In this document: piece after piece, positions 1-8,451 of the stretch
How the letters are laid out: every line of letters begins with the position of its first letter
Numbering within the stretch: the stretch's first letter is position 1
Notes under the pieces: generated by a model
What the model saw: only the letters and a program-made list of their open reading frames with translations
Database searches by the model: none
Told to the model about the DNA's origin: nothing
Translations under genes and position numbers: made by a program
Source: Labilibaculum filiforme
GTDB lineage: Bacteria; Bacteroidota; Bacteroidia; Bacteroidales; Marinifilaceae
Assembly (NCBI RefSeq): GCF_002843315.1
Contig: NZ_MVDD01000008.1
Span: 1 to 64,000, forward strand
Length of the DNA: 64,000 bases
Reading direction: 5' to 3'

Positions 1-105
1 GAGCAATTTATTTATATCACATTTTTCTGATTGAGCTGAAGCTAAATTTGAAATACATGTCAGTGTCAATAAAATTGTCAATATGCTTAGAATCTTTCTC
101 ATCAT
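1..105 (-). CDS. 5' end of a secreted protein (truncated by window edge)
   Basis: On the minus strand an ATG-ATG start at 105 opens a frame that runs off the left edge after 35 codons. The peptide begins MMRKILSILTILLTLTC and continues through a small-residue stretch ending NLASA-Q, a textbook signal peptide with cleavage expected before the Gln. Nothing of the mature domain is visible beyond about ten residues, so no function can be given. The upstream side (121-223) carries GTGCAC palindromes and a strong hairpin that may act on this gene. Confidence 0.6.
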   Translation of the reverse strand, partial: MMRKILSILTILLTLTCISNLASAQSEKCDINKLL

Positions 106-120
106 TTTTATTTGTATGAA

Positions 121-154
121 GCACAACTTGTTAAATTGTGCACCATAGGTGCAC
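121..154. repeat. GTGCACC palindrome upstream of the secreted-protein gene
   Basis: GTGCACC at 138-144 and GGTGCAC at 148-154 form an inverted repeat with an ATA spacer. GCACAA at 121-126 can instead pair with TTGTGC at 136-141. The ten-base word ATTGTGCACC occurs at 135-144 and again at 209-218, with its complement at 180-189. It lies in the 5' region of the minus-strand gene starting at 105, so it could be an operator or part of a leader with alternative structures. Confidence 0.4.
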
Positions 155-174
155 TTATTTTTGCTATATCAGGT

Positions 175-223
175 AAAAAGGTGCACAATACATGCTTTAT
201 TGGTGTGTATTGTGCACCTTTTT
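175..223. terminator. Perfect 18-bp hairpin, terminator-like on both strands
   Basis: The arms 175-192 and 206-223 are perfectly complementary over 18 bp with a 13-nt loop, and run from AAAAAGGTGCAC to GTGCACCTTTTT. Both orientations therefore end in five Ts. On the minus strand it lies about 70 bp upstream of the start at 105, so it could end an upstream transcript or act as a leader attenuator. The nearest sequence to the right is a repeat array, not a gene. Confidence 0.6.
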
Positions 224-320
224 GGTTTTCCTCCCCGAATCTACAAAACAATAATCTGTAAACAAAAAAAAAGATCTTGATTATTTCACATAGGTAGTAT
301 TACTATAAATATAGAGGATT

Positions 321-761
321 ACATTTCGTCGAGAGCTTATTCGAGCGCCAAAAACGGCATTACATATTGTCGAGAGCTTATTTGAGGGCCAAAAACGGCT
401 TTGCATTTCGTCGAGAGCTTATTGGAGTGCCAAAAATGCCATTACATTTCGTCGAGAGCTTATTGGAGTGCCAAAAACGGCTTTACATTTCGTCGAGAGA
501 TTATTCGAGCAACAAAAAGTTAATTTTCAAACCGCGAGAGGTCATTCTAGCACCAAAAATGCCTTTACATATTGTCGAGAGCTTATTTGGGTGCCAAAAA
601 CGGCTTTACACATTGTCGAGAGATGATTTTTACGGTCAAATAGGCCTTTACAAATCATCGGGCGATTGTTCGAGCAACAAAAAGTTAATTTTCAAACCGC
701 GAGAGGTCATTCTAGAACCAAAAATGCCTTTACATATTGTCGAGAGTTTATTTGAGTATTA
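321..761. repeat. Tandem array of eleven ~41-bp units
   Basis: Units start at 321, 362, 403, 444, 485, 526, 567, 608, 650, 691 and 732. The spacing is exactly 41 bp except for one 42-bp unit at 608, and the last unit is partial. The common unit begins ACATTTCGTCGAGAGCTTAT and ends with a GCCAAAAACGGCTTT-like segment. Units at 526 and 691 are diverged but nearly identical to each other, and the blocks from 505 and 670 match over about 90 bp, giving a higher-order period of 165 bp. The units have essentially no stop codons on the plus strand, which makes a 131-codon open frame (367-762) by composition alone; I do not call that a gene. Confidence 0.9.
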
Positions 762-837
762 AAGGAGGATATCCATATAGCTAGTCCATATAAATAGCCT
801 ATTTTAAAGGTTTTAAAGTCGCCCAGTATTCTTGGAT

Positions 838-872
838 AAAAAAAACATCTCGAAGCTAAGCTGGAGATGTTT
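838..872 (-). terminator. Intrinsic terminator, minus strand
   Basis: AAACATCTC at 843-851 pairs with GAGATGTTT at 864-872 around a 12-nt loop. Read on the minus strand the hairpin is followed by a run of Ts (838-845 are all A on the plus strand). It lies about 200 bp beyond the stop of the DUF1289 gene, so it either ends a long 3' UTR or ends an independent small RNA. Confidence 0.6.
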
Positions 873-1075
873 CTGAAATAGGATTGTATGCTGAAATTAA
901 CGATTACAATTTGTCTAATTTGTATACCTGCAGTAAGTTTTACCATCTTAGTAGTTCTCTTTTGAGGTTTGTAGCAAGAATGTATACTTCAGCAGTCCCA
1001 ATTACCCACCGGTAGCAAAATGGAGGAACAGTAATAGGGCTTTTAGCAGGTTTTTATTTTTTTTGTTTTTTCTTT
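873..1075 (-). other. Non-coding stretch upstream of an orphan terminator; possible small RNA
   Basis: No convincing protein frame covers this interval. On the minus strand it leads directly into the terminator at 838-872 and contains local self-complementary words, such as CTC-AAAA-GAG near 960 and a repeated GTATAC at 923-928 and 983-988. It could be the 3' UTR of the DUF1289 gene or a separate non-coding RNA of roughly 150-200 nt. I found no clear promoter, so this is only a candidate. Confidence 0.25.
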
Positions 1076-1270
1076 TTATCTAAAAAAAGTACCTGTTGCT
1101 GTGTCGGGAGCGTTTCTGCGGTCGGCAGCTTTTTTAATCACTTCCTCTTTTTCTTTGTTGGTGTAAAGCGACCAGTTTCCAATTTCTTCGGTTGTTCTCC
1201 TGCATCCAAAGCACACGCCATTACTATCTTGTCGGCAAATGCTAATACATGGTGATTTTATATCTTCCAT
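1076..1270 (-). CDS. DUF1289 family protein
   Basis: A 64-residue protein. Its N-terminal half has the DUF1289 pattern: SPCISICRQD, then GVCFGCRRT, then EIGNW. The cysteines at about 8, 12, 20 and 23 look like a small metal-binding knuckle. Members are short proteins of unknown function found throughout proteobacteria and Bacteroidota. The C-terminal tail is basic and of low complexity. It appears monocistronic, between the orphan terminator on its left and a 430-bp gene-free gap on its right. The family call is firm; the function is unknown. Confidence 0.85.
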   Translation of the reverse strand: MEDIKSPCISICRQDSNGVCFGCRRTTEEIGNWSLYTNKEKEEVIKKAADRRNAPDTATGTFFR

Positions 1271-1700
1271 ATTCGTTAAATCTATTTATTGTTATTTAAT
1301 AACTATTGCTTGTTTAATAAACTTGCCATAGCAAAGATTAGAAGTTTTTAGCAAATAGCCCTTGGCTAAAAGCTATTTAAAATAGCAGAAAATATAATAT
1401 TTGGAATGCAATTCATCCAAAAAGAAAGTAAAATTGCACATGCTATTTAAATTGAATACAAATAAAAACAAAAGAATTTGAAATCACAAGGATATTTTGC
1501 AAGCATTATCCTGATAAAGTGAAGTAGAGAATCAGCAAAAGAAAAATCCCGAACTGTGAAGTCCGGGATTTTCTCTAAGCCTAATTTTAACCTAAATCTA
1601 ATCTAATGAAAAATTTTTATCTTTTGTTCTCTACAAATATAGGCTTTAGGAGTGCTAAAAGGAGTAAACGAAAGTTAATGAATCTTAAAAAAATAGTTAT
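1271..1700. other. Gene-free intergenic stretch
   Basis: AT-rich sequence with no supported gene on either strand. It should contain the promoter of the DUF1289 gene on the left side, and it contains the terminator of the PIF1-like helicase gene at 1543-1572. I see nothing else in it. Confidence 0.6.
1543..1572 (-). terminator. Intrinsic terminator of the PIF1-like gene
   Basis: AAAATCCCG (1543-1551) pairs with CGGGATTTT (1564-1572) around a 12-nt loop. On the minus strand the stem is followed by a T-rich tract. It lies about 130 bp beyond the stop of the helicase gene. Confidence 0.75.
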
Positions 1701-4178
1701 TTACTTACTGTTTGCATTTTTAAGAAAGGCCTGAACATATCGTATCTCGGAATAGGAGTAGTCGCTACCCAAAGCTTGCTTGCATTCATTAAGGCTTTCG
1801 ATGCCCTCTTTCTCTAATTGTTTTTTAATTTTTTTGCTTTTCTTTTTCTCTACAAATTTGTCGAGGGGCAACATGCCCAAGCCTACGTAATGTGCCAAAT
1901 GCTTTTCTATGGTACTTACCGTAAGATCGCGAAAAGCGGAAATTTCGCGTACGTTGCGACCTTCTTTATACAAATCGAAACTAATTTTTTTGGTATCCTG
2001 TTTGGTGCCCGATTTTGTTCCTTTTTTGGGGCTGGAAGCAGCAAAATCGAACATGCCATTACTGGGACCATGCCGATACTCCGAAACCATTTTAATAATA
2101 TCCAGGCCGTATCGTTCTATTTTTTTCTTTCCGAAGCCTTTCACTGCTTTAAGTTGATCGGCAGTACCAGGCAGGTTGTTTGCGATATCAACCAAACTTT
2201 CCTGCGAGGCAATGTAATAAACCGGAGAATCTATTTTATCTGCCAAATTTTTTCGCCATTGCTTTAGCGTTCTATATAAATTCGGATGTTTTACGTTCTC
2301 GTTAAGCACTTCTTTCGGACTTTTTAAGCGGAAAGTCTGCTTTTCGAAATGAGCTTTGGCACGCACTTTTTGGTATTTTCCGGTATCGAAGCCTTTCAAA
2401 CACGATTTTAAGCTAACTAGTTTCACACTCAAAATTTCGTTCAGGTTTTTTAGCTGTCCTTCAATTGCCTTTTTAACGCCTTGGTTATCGGAATCGAAAC
2501 TAAAATCTTTCAGAATACTTTGTAAATGAGTCTCCAGTTTTTCTACGAAATAAGCCGAAGCCTTGCTAATTCTTTCCTGCGCTTCGGTATTTTTGTGTAA
2601 GTCCTGAATATCGCTGCAATAGCGTTTTAACGAAGGAATAAATTTTTCGCCAACCACCAGCATTTCCGGGCCAAGTAAAGGAAAGGCAGTATTCATTTTA
2701 TCGGCTAAGTTTCCTTGAATAGTGTTTCTGTTTTCCTGTAAATGTTTGTTGCAGTAGTTGCAAACACGGTAAATTTCATGAAAAGAAAATAGTTCTTCGA
2801 GCAGTTGGAATTGATACCTGCGAATAGAGTCTTCGAGATTTTCTTCCCCCGGAGGATTCACTTCCATATGGTGGGTAAACTTCGATACGGCATTGTCGCA
2901 AATAATTCCCGATTTACTTAGTGTTGATTTAAGAACCAAACCTTCTAAAGATTTGCATCTGCTTAAGGCCACATACACCTGTCCGTGAGCAAAAGCGGCA
3001 TTGGCATCAATTATTGCTCTTTCGAAAGTTAATCCTTGGCTTTTATGAATGGTAATTGCCCATGCCATTTTTAGTGGAAATTGCGAAAAAGCACCCGAAA
3101 TGGTTTCTTCAATCTCTTTACTTTCCTCGTTAATGCTGTAATTAATATTTTGCCAGTCTTCGGGATACACATCAATCTCAAAATCGTCGGTTTCGCATTT
3201 CACATGAATAACGTCGGCTCCAAAACCAGTAACGGTACCAATTTTGCCATTAAAATAGAGTTTTTCGGGCGAGCTATCGTTTTTCACGAACATCACCTGT
3301 GCTCCTTTTTTCAATTGCAATTGTTCTTCGGTAGGAAAGGAGTACTCCGGAAATATGCCGGTAATATTTGCTTTAAACTGCTCTGTTTTTCCTTTTAGTT
3401 GCTTTAGCTTCTCCTCGTTTATTTTTTGTGCCCGTGCGTTGTGCGTGGTTAGGGTAATGTATCCATCCTTATCGGCAGGTTTAAAATCGGGCAAATATCT
3501 TTTTTCCAGCTCGGCATACGATGCTTGCGAAAGCTGATTGTTCCTAATTTCGTTTAGTATTTGAATAAAACTCTCGTCCTTTTGGCGATAAACATGTTTT
3601 AGCTCAATACTAATGTGTTGCGATTGTAAAAATGCGCGGCTGCTAAAAAAGAATGGTGTTTCGTAATGATTCCGAAGCAAGCTCCATTCCTCATTTTTTA
3701 CTACCGGAGGCAATTGTTGCAAATCGCCAATCATTAAAACCTGAACACCACCAAAGGGCAGTTTTCTATTTTTAAATTTGCGAAGTACTTCATCAATACC
3801 ATCCAATAAATCGGCACGAACCATACTTATTTCATCAATAATAAGCAGGTCGAGCGATTTTATAATATCTATTTTTTCTTTTCGGTATTTCCGGATCGGA
3901 GAATTGGTTTCGGCTTTGGGATTTTTATCCTCATTCAGAATTTGTCCGGGCAATATCGGACCAAAAGGCAGCTGAAAAAAGGAGTGAATGGTAACACCGC
4001 CAGCATTAATAGCTGCTACTCCGGTTGGTGCAACCACAATCATTCGCTTGGGTAGTTCCTCTTTTAACCGACGTAAAAAGGTCGTTTTTCCGGTACCGGC
4101 TTTACCCGTTAAAAAAATTGTGGTGTTTGTAAATTGTACAAACTTATGAGCCAGTTCCAGTTGCGAATTACTTTCCAT
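1701..4178 (-). CDS. PIF1-like ATP-dependent helicase with HRDC and C-terminal HTH domain
   Basis: An 825-residue superfamily 1 DNA helicase. Walker A GKAGTGKTT is at 25-33, motif APTGVAA at about 50-56, Walker B LLIIDE at 111-116, and a late helicase motif near 375-415 (TIHKSQGLTF, then VALSRC). This is the PIF1/RecD-like core. A charged linker leads to an HRDC-like domain (about 640-710, with VKGFGKKKIERYG) and then a helix-turn-helix of the type found in RecQ C-termini (about 735-780). PIF1-type enzymes unwind G-quadruplexes and forked DNA; the HRDC and HTH parts probably bind DNA. The gene stands alone with its own terminator at 1543-1572. The architecture is typical of Bacteroidota homologues. 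Confidence 0.9.
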   Translation of the reverse strand: MESNSQLELAHKFVQFTNTTIFLTGKAGTGKTTFLRRLKEELPKRMIVVAPTGVAAINAGGVTIHSFFQLPFGPILPGQILNEDKNPKAETNSPIRKYRKEKIDIIKSLDLLIIDEISMVRADLLDGIDEVLRKFKNRKLPFGGVQVLMIGDLQQLPPVVKNEEWSLLRNHYETPFFFSSRAFLQSQHISIELKHVYRQKDESFIQILNEIRNNQLSQASYAELEKRYLPDFKPADKDGYITLTTHNARAQKINEEKLKQLKGKTEQFKANITGIFPEYSFPTEEQLQLKKGAQVMFVKNDSSPEKLYFNGKIGTVTGFGADVIHVKCETDDFEIDVYPEDWQNINYSINEESKEIEETISGAFSQFPLKMAWAITIHKSQGLTFERAIIDANAAFAHGQVYVALSRCKSLEGLVLKSTLSKSGIICDNAVSKFTHHMEVNPPGEENLEDSIRRYQFQLLEELFSFHEIYRVCNYCNKHLQENRNTIQGNLADKMNTAFPLLGPEMLVVGEKFIPSLKRYCSDIQDLHKNTEAQERISKASAYFVEKLETHLQSILKDFSFDSDNQGVKKAIEGQLKNLNEILSVKLVSLKSCLKGFDTGKYQKVRAKAHFEKQTFRLKSPKEVLNENVKHPNLYRTLKQWRKNLADKIDSPVYYIASQESLVDIANNLPGTADQLKAVKGFGKKKIERYGLDIIKMVSEYRHGPSNGMFDFAASSPKKGTKSGTKQDTKKISFDLYKEGRNVREISAFRDLTVSTIEKHLAHYVGLGMLPLDKFVEKKKSKKIKKQLEKEGIESLNECKQALGSDYSYSEIRYVQAFLKNANSK

Positions 4179-4319
4179 TTTGTAACATCAGTTTTTTAAA
4201 AAAATAAAAATACAAAATGTTAACGGTTTACACACCGATATTTAGGGAATACCCACTACTAATTTGTAACCGACAGGTTTCCCTTTCCCTTCAAAAGGCT
4301 CATAAATTATGGTTTTTTT

Positions 4320-4964
4320 TTAATCTACCTCAATAATTTTATTTTTTACGGCATACATAACCAGGGAGGTTGAATTTTTGCAGGCGGTTTTGCTTAGTAA
4401 ATTAGAGCGATGACGATCAACCGTTCTCTGACTGATAAATAATTCCTCGGCAATTTCGGCATTGCTGTATCCGTCGCAAATTAATTTTAGAACTTCCAGT
4501 TCGCGCTGCGATAATTTTACGGTTTCGGTTCTTAATTTGTGCATTCTTTTCTGATCGAGAATATCTACCAAAAGTTCCTGCGAAAAATAACTTTTCCCAG
4601 CCATTACAGCTTCCAAAGCGGCAATTAATTCATCGGCATCCGAGTTTTTTAACAGAAAACCTTTCACTCCTGCATCTAACATCTGGTCGTAATATTCCTC
4701 TTCACCGTGCATAGAGAGTACGATTACTTTTAGGTCGGGAAATTTTTCGAGAGCTTTTCGGGTGGCTTCAATGCCATTCATTTCGGGCATGTTGATATCC
4801 ATTAAAACAATATCAATTTGTATATTATCGGCCATTTCCAGAAATTCTACTCCGTTCGAGGCTTCGCCCACAATATTTATATTTGGAACATTGTTTAAGA
4901 GAAAACGCAAACCACTTCTAAACATTTTGTGGTCGTCCACAATCATTACCCTGTACTCATTCAT
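4320..4964 (-). CDS. NarL/LuxR-type response regulator
   Basis: A 214-residue DNA-binding response regulator. The receiver domain has the acidic pair D10-D11, the phospho-acceptor D56 (in VLMDINMPEMNG) and a conserved Lys near 105 (KGFLLKN). A LuxR-type helix-turn-helix occupies about 145-205 (LSQRELEVLKLICDGYSN, then ISQRTVDRHRSNL). Its start lies 11 bp beyond the stop of the sensor kinase gene, so the two form one operon and almost certainly a cognate pair. A HisKA_3-type kinase with a NarL-type regulator is the standard partnership. The regulated genes cannot be read from this window. Confidence 0.95.
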   Translation of the reverse strand: MNEYRVMIVDDHKMFRSGLRFLLNNVPNINIVGEASNGVEFLEMADNIQIDIVLMDINMPEMNGIEATRKALEKFPDLKVIVLSMHGEEEYYDQMLDAGVKGFLLKNSDADELIAALEAVMAGKSYFSQELLVDILDQKRMHKLRTETVKLSQRELEVLKLICDGYSNAEIAEELFISQRTVDRHRSNLLSKTACKNSTSLVMYAVKNKIIEVD

Positions 4965-4975
4965 GTTTTATTATT

Positions 4976-7699
4976 TTACAGATTAACCTCTACTACTGCC
5001 ATCATTCCGCCACGTTTTGGGTGACTGGTTATTTTGTGCGATCCGTTTAAGGATTTTATCCTGCTAAACACATTATACAATCCCATTCCTGTTGATGTTC
5101 CGGCATTAATTTCCTTGGCATCAAAACCAATTCCATCATCAATATAGATAAGTGAAACTACATTTTCTTCTCTCGATAAGTTGATTTCTATATTAGTGGC
5201 TTGGGCGTGTTTAATGGTATTATTTATTAATTCGCTAACCACCCTAAAAATAACAACTTCTACCTGATGGTTAATGCGCGCCTCCATATTTTCTGCAAAA
5301 AAGCGAATGCTGATTGCTTGCGATAAATTAATTTTATTGGTGAAGGAACGGATTGCCTTCTCCAAACCAAAATCATTTAAAATATGCGGACTTAGGTTAT
5401 TCGAAATCTCTTTAATACTTACCAATGCTTCATTTACTGCATCTACCGAAGCTTTTATAATATCTCCTCTCTCCAATTCCGAATCGAATTTATCTAGCGA
5501 CGAAAGGTATAGGTTAATGCTCGAAAGCAGTGGTCCAATGGAATCGTGCAAATCGGTCGCAAATCTTTTTCGTTCGCTTTCCTCGGTGTTGATTACTGCA
5601 TTCAAAATTCTTCGTTCGGTTTCCTGTCGCACACTAATATCATTAATCAAAGATAAAATCAATTTGCTATCTTCTAGTTCAATTAAGCTTAAATGAATTT
5701 CAACCGGAAAACTTGTTCCATCTTTTCTTTTCTGCACCGATTCAAACGAAAGGGAAGGGTAGGAAGCATTTAATTTTTTCCAATAGGTTTGCAGTTCCGA
5801 ATTGCTGTGTCGCGAATCTATCTCACTATAATTTAAGTTTAGAATTTCATTGGTTGAATATCCCAGCCAATTGCAGGCCGCCGAGTTGGCATCTAAAATT
5901 CTACCATCGGTATTGTAAATTAAAATTCCATCCGATGCTTGTTCAATTAACGAACGCCACCTTTTTTCCGAGACTCTTAATTTTCGCTCTTCGCTTTTTA
6001 TTTTTTCTTCGGCTTCTTTACGTTGCGTAATATTAATAAGCGTACCAACAATATTTAAAGGTTTTCCATTTATGTCGTAATCAAGAATTTGACCTTTGGC
6101 TTTAAACCACATCCAATCTTTATTTGTGGTAAAAAGTCGAAACTCAACAATAAATAATGCGCTGTATCCTAGTTTATTCTGTCGGTGTTTTTGTTTAATG
6201 ATAATTAAATCTTCGGGATGAATGATTTTACAAAGAAGCTCTTTTGTATTCGAAATAGTAACCGATTTATAGCCTACTTTATCCCAAATAATTTTACTGA
6301 TATAGACTTGATCGGTGGCGAAATTATGCTCCCAAACGCCATCCGAATTGGCATCGAGCATTCGAAGCAGTCTGTCGCGACTACTTTTTAATTCCAAATT
6401 TGCCTCCTCTAAATTTTCGGTTCGTACCCGAACTAATTCCAAAAGATTGTAGCGGTGATCTTCTAACTCCTTATTTTGTTTGATAATTTGTTCGGTTTGT
6501 AGCTCGAGCTTTTCGTTGGCAAATACTACCTCTTTGGTTCTATCGGCTACCCTTCGGTCCAACTCTTCATTTTCTTGCAGTAGCTTCTTTTCATTTTGCT
6601 CTCTTTTTAATTTCGAATACCTTAAAATAATTGCAATAATTAAACCGAATAGTACTAGCACAAATAGCGAGGTTCTATATTGGGGAACAATAGGAGGTGG
6701 TTGGTGACTAATGAAACTACCTTTTGGCAATTGGTTGGGTAAAATTCCAAATCGTTTCATTTCCTCAAAATCGAATTTAAAACTGTTGTAACCCGACTGA
6801 ATAATTGGAATTTTATTAATTTCTTTTCCTTGAAGTACCTGAAGAGTAATTTCTGCAGCAAATTCTCCCTCTTTAAAACCACTGGTAAGCATTCCCCCAA
6901 CAATACCTTCGTTAAAATAAAACTCCCAGCTACTGTAAATAGGAAGTTTTGTTGCTTCGCGGATAATTTCAATATTTTCCTGATAGGAAATAAAATTGCC
7001 TTCCTTATCGCGACTAAAATTGATTAAATAAATGATGCTGTTGGGATCTAGGTTTTTAACCTGATCAACGAGTTCATCAATAAGTAAATTCTCAATAAAA
7101 ACAAGTTCAACGTCGGTTTTTAGCTCGGGCCAAAAAGATTTAATATTGTTTCGGTTTAAAATAGCCGATTGGGTTTGATTGTCGTTAATTACAACTAGTT
7201 TTTTAGCATTGGGGTGCAGTCCAAGTGCTACCTCTATGGTTTTTCGAGAGTCTATTTCCTCGGTTACTCCCGACACATGATCAATTCCTTCAATTAATTT
7301 ATTGGTGAACTGATCGATAGAGCAAAAAACGATAGGAGTGCCTTTAAAGAATTCGGAGTAATAATTTCTTACAAAATCCAAGGCATTGTTATCGGAAACA
7401 ATAATAGCATCGAATTTATTTTTTAGGTGTTTAAGACCGTACAAATTTGCAAATTCCTTTAGATATTCAGGATTTGAGTTTCGTTTGGTGTCCATGTATT
7501 CAAACATCAATTCCACATTGTCTTCACTCCCCAAAACAGACTGTATTCCTTCACTTACATTATCGGTCCAGTTCAATCCCTGATGGTAGGAATGCAAAAC
7601 AAGTACTTTTTGTTTTCGTGCCGCAGCCTGAAATCCAAATAGGAAAATGAAAAAAGTCAGAAGAAGAGTCTTCCAATGAATGTTACCCATATTACTCAT
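4976..7699 (-). CDS. Sensor histidine kinase with periplasmic ABC-type binding domain, two PAS domains and HisKA_3
   Basis: A membrane sensor kinase of about 907 residues. I place the start at the ATG at 7699 (alternative 7690), because a signal peptide or TM follows directly (MGNIHWKTLLLTFFIF); the open frame itself extends to 7768. Numbered from 7768: residues about 50-345 resemble the ABC_sub_bind family (VLVLHSYHQGLNWT), a TM segment lies at about 366-385, then a coiled coil, PAS domains at about 465-590 and 606-725, a HisKA_3 domain with H741 (ATDLHDSIGPLL), and an HATPase domain (N box near 845, DDGIGF near 882, GMGLYN near 898). The extracytoplasmic domain probably binds a small solute. 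It is co-transcribed with the downstream regulator. Confidence 0.92.
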   Translation of the reverse strand: MSNMGNIHWKTLLLTFFIFLFGFQAAARKQKVLVLHSYHQGLNWTDNVSEGIQSVLGSEDNVELMFEYMDTKRNSNPEYLKEFANLYGLKHLKNKFDAIIVSDNNALDFVRNYYSEFFKGTPIVFCSIDQFTNKLIEGIDHVSGVTEEIDSRKTIEVALGLHPNAKKLVVINDNQTQSAILNRNNIKSFWPELKTDVELVFIENLLIDELVDQVKNLDPNSIIYLINFSRDKEGNFISYQENIEIIREATKLPIYSSWEFYFNEGIVGGMLTSGFKEGEFAAEITLQVLQGKEINKIPIIQSGYNSFKFDFEEMKRFGILPNQLPKGSFISHQPPPIVPQYRTSLFVLVLFGLIIAIILRYSKLKREQNEKKLLQENEELDRRVADRTKEVVFANEKLELQTEQIIKQNKELEDHRYNLLELVRVRTENLEEANLELKSSRDRLLRMLDANSDGVWEHNFATDQVYISKIIWDKVGYKSVTISNTKELLCKIIHPEDLIIIKQKHRQNKLGYSALFIVEFRLFTTNKDWMWFKAKGQILDYDINGKPLNIVGTLINITQRKEAEEKIKSEERKLRVSEKRWRSLIEQASDGILIYNTDGRILDANSAACNWLGYSTNEILNLNYSEIDSRHSNSELQTYWKKLNASYPSLSFESVQKRKDGTSFPVEIHLSLIELEDSKLILSLINDISVRQETERRILNAVINTEESERKRFATDLHDSIGPLLSSINLYLSSLDKFDSELERGDIIKASVDAVNEALVSIKEISNNLSPHILNDFGLEKAIRSFTNKINLSQAISIRFFAENMEARINHQVEVVIFRVVSELINNTIKHAQATNIEINLSREENVVSLIYIDDGIGFDAKEINAGTSTGMGLYNVFSRIKSLNGSHKITSHPKRGGMMAVVEVNL

Positions 7700-7918
7700 A
7701 CTCAATTTATACTTCGCCCTTGCAAAATGCTTACATCGGGTCAATTTCAACGAATCGGTAAGATACAAAGGCTAAAGATGATATACTATGCTGTAAAATA
7801 CTTAATTTATCTGCAAGGCTCAAGAATTATATGTGAATCTCATTAACAGCTTATTAACACAGTTATTATTCAAGAACACTTACATTTAAGATAATATAAA
7901 ACAATTCAAAAAAATATC

Positions 7919-8353
7919 ATGAGAATTATAAAATTAGTAAGCACTTTTCTAATCATTTTATTTGCCAGCCAATTTGCTAGCGCGAAAAAGCAAGCAGATG
8001 AAAAAAATAATGACAAGGAGAAACTAGTTGTTGTGTGGACAAGTGGAGATCCGTATGTTGCCGAACGTGTGGCTTTGATGTACACTCATGCGGCTAAAAA
8101 ACACGAATGGTTTCAGGATGTTACAATTATTATTTGGGGACCTTCCGCGAAGTTAACTTCAGAAAATCAAAAGATTCAGGAAAAATTAAAAGCAATGGCG
8201 GCAGATGGAATCGAAATAAGAGCATGCATTTCATGTGCAAATTCTTACGGGATTGCGGATGAATTAAAAGAACTTGGATTCGATGTTGCAGGAATGGGAA
8301 AACCTTTAACTGATTATTTGAAAGATGATTCGATAAGCGTTATAAGTTTTTAA
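7919..8353 (+). CDS. Secreted DsrE-like family protein
   Basis: A 144-residue protein with a cleavable signal peptide (residues 1-22, ending FASA-K). The mature part has a DsrE/DsrF-like fold signature: a first strand LVVVWTSGDP, WGPSAKL, and ACISCANSYG, which carries two cysteines in the position where family members have the reactive Cys. DsrE-like proteins take part in sulfur relay or are of unknown function, and exported versions are common in Bacteroidota. It stands alone, divergent from the kinase operon. A hairpin with a T-run follows at 8408-8442. The physiological role is unknown. Confidence 0.8.
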   Translation: MRIIKLVSTFLIILFASQFASAKKQADEKNNDKEKLVVVWTSGDPYVAERVALMYTHAAKKHEWFQDVTIIIWGPSAKLTSENQKIQEKLKAMAADGIEIRACISCANSYGIADELKELGFDVAGMGKPLTDYLKDDSISVISF

Positions 8354-8407
8354 ATTTCAGATTTGAAAGATTTTTTTTGATAAACTAAAAACTGATATAA
8401 GAAAAGT

Positions 8408-8442
8408 GGGTGCCAAAATTTGTTGGTTGCCCTCTTTTTTGG
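8408..8442 (+). terminator. Terminator after the DsrE-like gene
   Basis: GGGTGCCAA (8408-8416) pairs with TTGGTTGCCC (8423-8432) with one bulge and wobble pairs, followed by CTCTTTTTT. Confidence 0.55.
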
Positions 8443-8451
8443 GAATAGTTC

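Noticed and set aside
321-761. CRISPR array
   Set aside because: Units abut directly without variable spacers, and no cas genes are in the window.
367-762. 131-residue open frame over the 41-bp repeats
   Set aside because: The repeat unit has no plus-strand stop codon in any phase, so the frame is open by composition alone. The predicted protein only mirrors the DNA repeats, with no signal or known domain.
707-946. 79-residue open frame on the minus strand
   Set aside because: It overlaps the repeat array and contains the terminator at 838-872; no family resemblance.
1818-2267. Long open frame antisense to the PIF1-like helicase
   Set aside because: A shadow of the real gene on the opposite strand, as are many others in the window.
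4976-7768. Longest frame of the sensor kinase starting at 7768
   Set aside because: The first 23 residues are polar and would place the signal peptide internally; the ATG at 7699 or 7690 fits better.
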